NCBI GenBank assembly: GCA_009903905.1
Contig: WYEI01000156.1
Location: forward strand, 1-8,965
Reading direction: 5' to 3'
DNA from: Pyrobaculum sp.
GTDB taxonomy: Archaea; Thermoproteota; Thermoprotei; Thermoproteales; Thermoproteaceae
Length of the DNA: 8,965 nt
This document shows positions 7,043 through 8,965 of this stretch, one piece after another. Numbering within the stretch: the stretch's first letter is position 1; every line of letters starts with the position of its first letter. A model generated the notes under the pieces. That model saw nothing but the letters and a program-made list of their open reading frames with translations. It made no database searches and was not told the DNA's origin. The position numbers and the translations under genes are program-made.

Positions 7043-7215
7043 GGGTGAGCCTTGACTGGAGGGGTTTTTAACATTTTCGCCTAAGCCCCGACAAGCGCCA
7101 TGACCTACGCCCCGCAACCCACGGAGCTCGCCGGAATCTAGAAACGACGTGGCGTTGCTAGCAGGCAGGAGACTGCAACATGTTCCTGACGCTACCGCGG
7201 CGTAGAAAACTGGGT
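7043..7215. other. 173-bp spacer between the PhoU-like gene and alba
   Basis: Apart from the alba promoter (7065-7080), I see no gene here. A short T-run follows the PhoU-like stop codon (TTTT on the - strand, 7206-7209) beside CTACCGCGGCGTAG (7192-7205), whose ends can pair; this may be a weak terminator. On either strand GTTGC (7154-7158) can pair with GCAAC (7175-7179), and CAGGA (7166-7170) with TCCTG (7184-7188), but these are alternatives that cross and neither is compelling. No tRNA T-loop, box C/D pair or convincing small-RNA fold was found by eye. Confidence 0.5.
7065..7080 (-). promoter_or_regulatory. Promoter of alba (leaderless)
   Basis: On the - strand GCGAAAAT (a purine-rich BRE-like stretch) is followed by GTTAAAAA, centred about 26 nt before the alba ATG. 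This spacing places the transcription start at or within a base or two of the start codon. No Shine-Dalgarno-like sequence lies directly before the ATG, which agrees with a leaderless mRNA. Confidence 0.6.
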
Positions 7216-8226
7216 TTACTGCTGCGGCATGCCTTCTCCTAAGACTATTGTCTTGTCCTTCAGCATTATTCTGCCGAGGGACTCCACTATGTCGCCAATG
7301 TATTCGCCTATTCTCACCGCGCTCTCCTTGGCTATGGAAGTTGCGGGGTCCGACAGCACCTCCTCTTTCCTAACCCTCTGGCTCCACGCCGCGATTTCGC
7401 CTTGGAGCTCCGCTATCTTCCGCGGAGTTGACTCGCCAACCAGAAGCGTCTCAGCCTGCTTCAGGAACTCAGCCACATTGGTCAGTATAGGCGACAAGAC
7501 GCGCATGTCGACCTTCTCCTCTTGGTTTACGTAAGCTATTCTACATATGTGATCCGCCATGCGCTCAATGGACTTTGATATTATCACAAACTCCACGATG
7601 TCTCTAGGGTCGTCGATCTTCAGCTCAAGCATCACATACCTCGACATAGCCGCCCTTTTGAGCTGCCGCTCCATAAGCCAATACAGCCTGTCAACCTCGT
7701 CGTCTCGCTCGATCACATCCTTCAGAAGCGCCACGTCGTCTCTCTCAAGCCCAGCCAGCAGATCGCCTAACATGTTACCCACAAGCCGCATCATCTTCCC
7801 CGCAATATCGCTCACGGCGAGCTCCGTGGCGGATACCATAGACTGCACCACCAGCCTATCGCTGGCCTCCTCCACTATTTCCATGTCCACCACCCTCCTC
7901 CTGATGAAGTCCTTGATCTGCCTCCGCAGACCCATGGCCTGCGGCGAGAATCTGACTATAATCGTCTCGGCGCCGCCTATGTAAAGCGTCATGAAAAGCT
8001 TCTCCACCTCCTCCACCGCAACCGGCTGGTTTATCGCGAGCTCCGCCACGACGCCGGCCCTCTTACCCAGCTTCTTCGGTATGACGACCAACGTGTCGTC
8101 CGGCTGCGTCACCACTATGACCTCGTCGCCGGGAGAAAGAGCAATCCTCCTAGCCCACTCCTTGGGCAAGCTCACGATGAGGGTGGCCCCACCTGTGAGC
8201 TGGACCTTCCTCGTTTCGCCGCGCAT
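7216..8226 (-). CDS. AbrB-PhoU fusion regulator (phosphate-uptake regulator type)
   Basis: This 336-residue protein joins an N-terminal SpoVT/AbrB-like domain (about 1-52, with GGATLIVSLPKEWARRIALSPGDEV) to a C-terminal pair of PhoU-like helical repeats. The first repeat carries ERDDEVDRL (E173-D179) and the second SIERMADH (E221, D225), the E...D pattern that binds metal in PhoU proteins. Proteins of this layout are common in archaea and are usually annotated as phosphate-uptake regulators, but no phosphate transporter lies nearby, so that role is by family only. The AbrB fold can bind DNA, so it could control its own promoter, which is flanked by two inverted repeats. The ATG at 8226 is supported by a TATA box centred about 25 nt upstream. 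It is transcribed in the same direction as the topoisomerase gene 70 bp before it. Confidence 0.88.
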   Translation of the reverse strand: MRGETRKVQLTGGATLIVSLPKEWARRIALSPGDEVIVVTQPDDTLVVIPKKLGKRAGVVAELAINQPVAVEEVEKLFMTLYIGGAETIIVRFSPQAMGLRRQIKDFIRRRVVDMEIVEEASDRLVVQSMVSATELAVSDIAGKMMRLVGNMLGDLLAGLERDDVALLKDVIERDDEVDRLYWLMERQLKRAAMSRYVMLELKIDDPRDIVEFVIISKSIERMADHICRIAYVNQEEKVDMRVLSPILTNVAEFLKQAETLLVGESTPRKIAELQGEIAAWSQRVRKEEVLSDPATSIAKESAVRIGEYIGDIVESLGRIMLKDKTIVLGEGMPQQ

Positions 8227-8228
8227 AG

Positions 8229-8240
8229 GTCTAAATAGAC
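8229..8240. promoter_or_regulatory. Inverted repeat at the PhoU-like transcription start
   Basis: GTCTA-AA-TAGAC is a perfect 5/2/5 inverted repeat lying between the ATG (8226) and the TATA box. For a leaderless transcript it covers the region from about 3 to 14 nt upstream of the start, where a bound protein would block polymerase. A candidate repressor site. Confidence 0.45.
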
Positions 8241-8242
8241 AA

Positions 8243-8258
8243 CATATATAAATATATT
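8243..8258 (-). promoter_or_regulatory. TATA box of the PhoU-like gene
   Basis: On the - strand this is AATATATTTATATATG, a strong A/T element in a GC-rich segment, ending 17 nt before the ATG and centred about 25 nt from it. The position fits a leaderless archaeal promoter. There is no Shine-Dalgarno-like sequence between it and the start codon. Confidence 0.7.
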
Positions 8259-8273
8259 TTTAGTAAAACTAAA
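8259..8273. promoter_or_regulatory. Inverted repeat at the BRE of the PhoU-like promoter
   Basis: TTTAGT-AAA-ACTAAA is a perfect 6/3/6 inverted repeat directly upstream of the TATA box, at the place of the TFB recognition element. It shares CTAAA with the repeat at 8229-8240. A dimeric regulator bound here could hinder or help TFB. A candidate operator; the binding protein is unknown. Confidence 0.5.
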
Positions 8274-8296
8274 GGAAGCCTCGGCGGCTCTATATA

Positions 8297-8965
8297 CTAG
8301 TCGATGAACTTCTTGCCGCGTATCTTGTCCTTTAGGTAGTCGTGGAGGAACTTAAGGCCGTGTGTCGACAACGCCTCAATCTCCACCTTCTTTTTCCTCT
8401 TCAAGAAAAGATTCACCTCGCGTGTCCACTCAGGCTTCTGGAACCAGGGGTAGCGCAACAGCTCCTGTGCCCTCTTTACGTCCCGGTCGTTCGCCGCTAT
8501 GACGTAGTTGTCCGAAATCTTGTACGCGTCTATGTCCGTTGCGGTTAGCCCGAGGAATTTGGCGTCTGGAGTGGCGAGGCGCTCGCTCTCGTAGCTAAGC
8601 TTGATCGAGCCGCTTTTGTAGACCGAGTATATATACCATCCATACGGGTCGCCGTCTGTGAGGACGTACACCGGCAGTTTATACTCCTCGTTCAGCCTCC
8701 TCACGAAGCGCCGCGTGGCCCTATCAGGCATGCCCTTAGCCGTTACCAATATGGCGTTTTCCTGGCTCCAGTACTTCTCCCTAACCAGCCTCTGGAAGAT
8801 GGCGTCTTTCTCCACCACGAGGACATACGCCGCCTCGACCTTCACGATCTCAAGTCCGTCGACGTTTACAGGCAGGCTGAGCGCCGTCTCGCCGAATTTA
8901 GATGCATCCAGCTCATAGCCCTGCGACCTAACCACTATAGGACCGACGATCTTGCCCTTGACATC
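8297..8965 (-). CDS. top6A: DNA topoisomerase VI subunit A, C-terminal part (cut by window edge)
   Basis: This is the DNA-cleaving subunit of the type IIB topoisomerase VI, related to Spo11, which relaxes and decatenates DNA with subunit B. The frame stays open to the end of the window, starting with DVKGKIVGPIVV, so the 5' part, including the catalytic tyrosine domain, lies outside. The 222 residues present hold the Toprim domain: the glutamate in VVEKDAIF and the DxD pair in VLTDGDPYGWYIY, the magnesium-binding residues. The end (HDYLKDKIRGKKFID) is a complete C-terminus; family proteins have about 380-390 residues, so roughly the last 57% is here. Subunit B is not in the window. The PhoU-like gene follows after 70 bp with its own promoter. 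Confidence 0.94.
   Translation of the reverse strand, partial: DVKGKIVGPIVVRSQGYELDASKFGETALSLPVNVDGLEIVKVEAAYVLVVEKDAIFQRLVREKYWSQENAILVTAKGMPDRATRRFVRRLNEEYKLPVYVLTDGDPYGWYIYSVYKSGSIKLSYESERLATPDAKFLGLTATDIDAYKISDNYVIAANDRDVKRAQELLRYPWFQKPEWTREVNLFLKRKKKVEIEALSTHGLKFLHDYLKDKIRGKKFID

Noticed and set aside
7043..7117. Upstream extension of the Alba frame
   Set aside because: It would read through the TATA box, and Alba homologues begin at the inner ATG.
7150..7205. Possible small structured RNA in the spacer before alba
   Set aside because: Only short, mutually exclusive 4-5 bp stems; no box C/D, H/ACA or tRNA signature by eye.

Overview
The window reads as a dense, GC-rich chromosomal segment from a hyperthermophilic crenarchaeon of the Thermoproteales, most likely a Pyrobaculum. 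The grounds are an AGOG-type 8-oxoguanine glycosylase that agrees residue for residue at its active site with the Pyrobaculum aerophilum enzyme as I remember it, together with an archaeal primase large subunit, Alba, topoisomerase VI and an archaeal-type mevalonate branch. Promoters look leaderless, with a TATA box about 26 nt before the ATG, and neighbouring genes overlap by a few bases. I could run no searches, so the genus is an inference.

Left part, + strand (1-3762): a MoxR-type AAA+ ATPase and its partner VWA-domain protein (8-bp overlap), then after 21 bp the primase large subunit PriL, whose 3' end overlaps the AGOG glycosylase by 35 bp. This looks like one transcription unit that joins a putative chaperone/remodelling pair to replication priming and base-excision repair.

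Right part, - strand (3689-8965), read from high to low coordinates: the C-terminal part of topoisomerase VI subunit A (cut by the window edge), an AbrB-PhoU regulator with a strong promoter flanked by two inverted repeats, a 173-bp spacer holding the promoter of alba, the DNA-binding protein Alba, and then four closely packed genes. These are a UbiD-family decarboxylase, the large and small subunits of an aconitase-X (AcnX) enzyme, and a small winged-helix-like protein. The UbiD/AcnX trio is best explained as the archaeal modified mevalonate branch: phosphomevalonate dehydratase followed by trans-anhydromevalonate 5-phosphate decarboxylase, giving isopentenyl phosphate for membrane lipid synthesis. 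The last gene runs 74 bp into AGOG tail to tail, so the two gene blocks interlock.

There is no mobile element, CRISPR array, tRNA or rRNA that I can support, and no gene-free stretch over 300 bases. The points most worth a second look are the isoprenoid cluster with its candidate regulator, the paired inverted repeats around the PhoU-like promoter, and the MoxR-VWA-PriL-AGOG unit.
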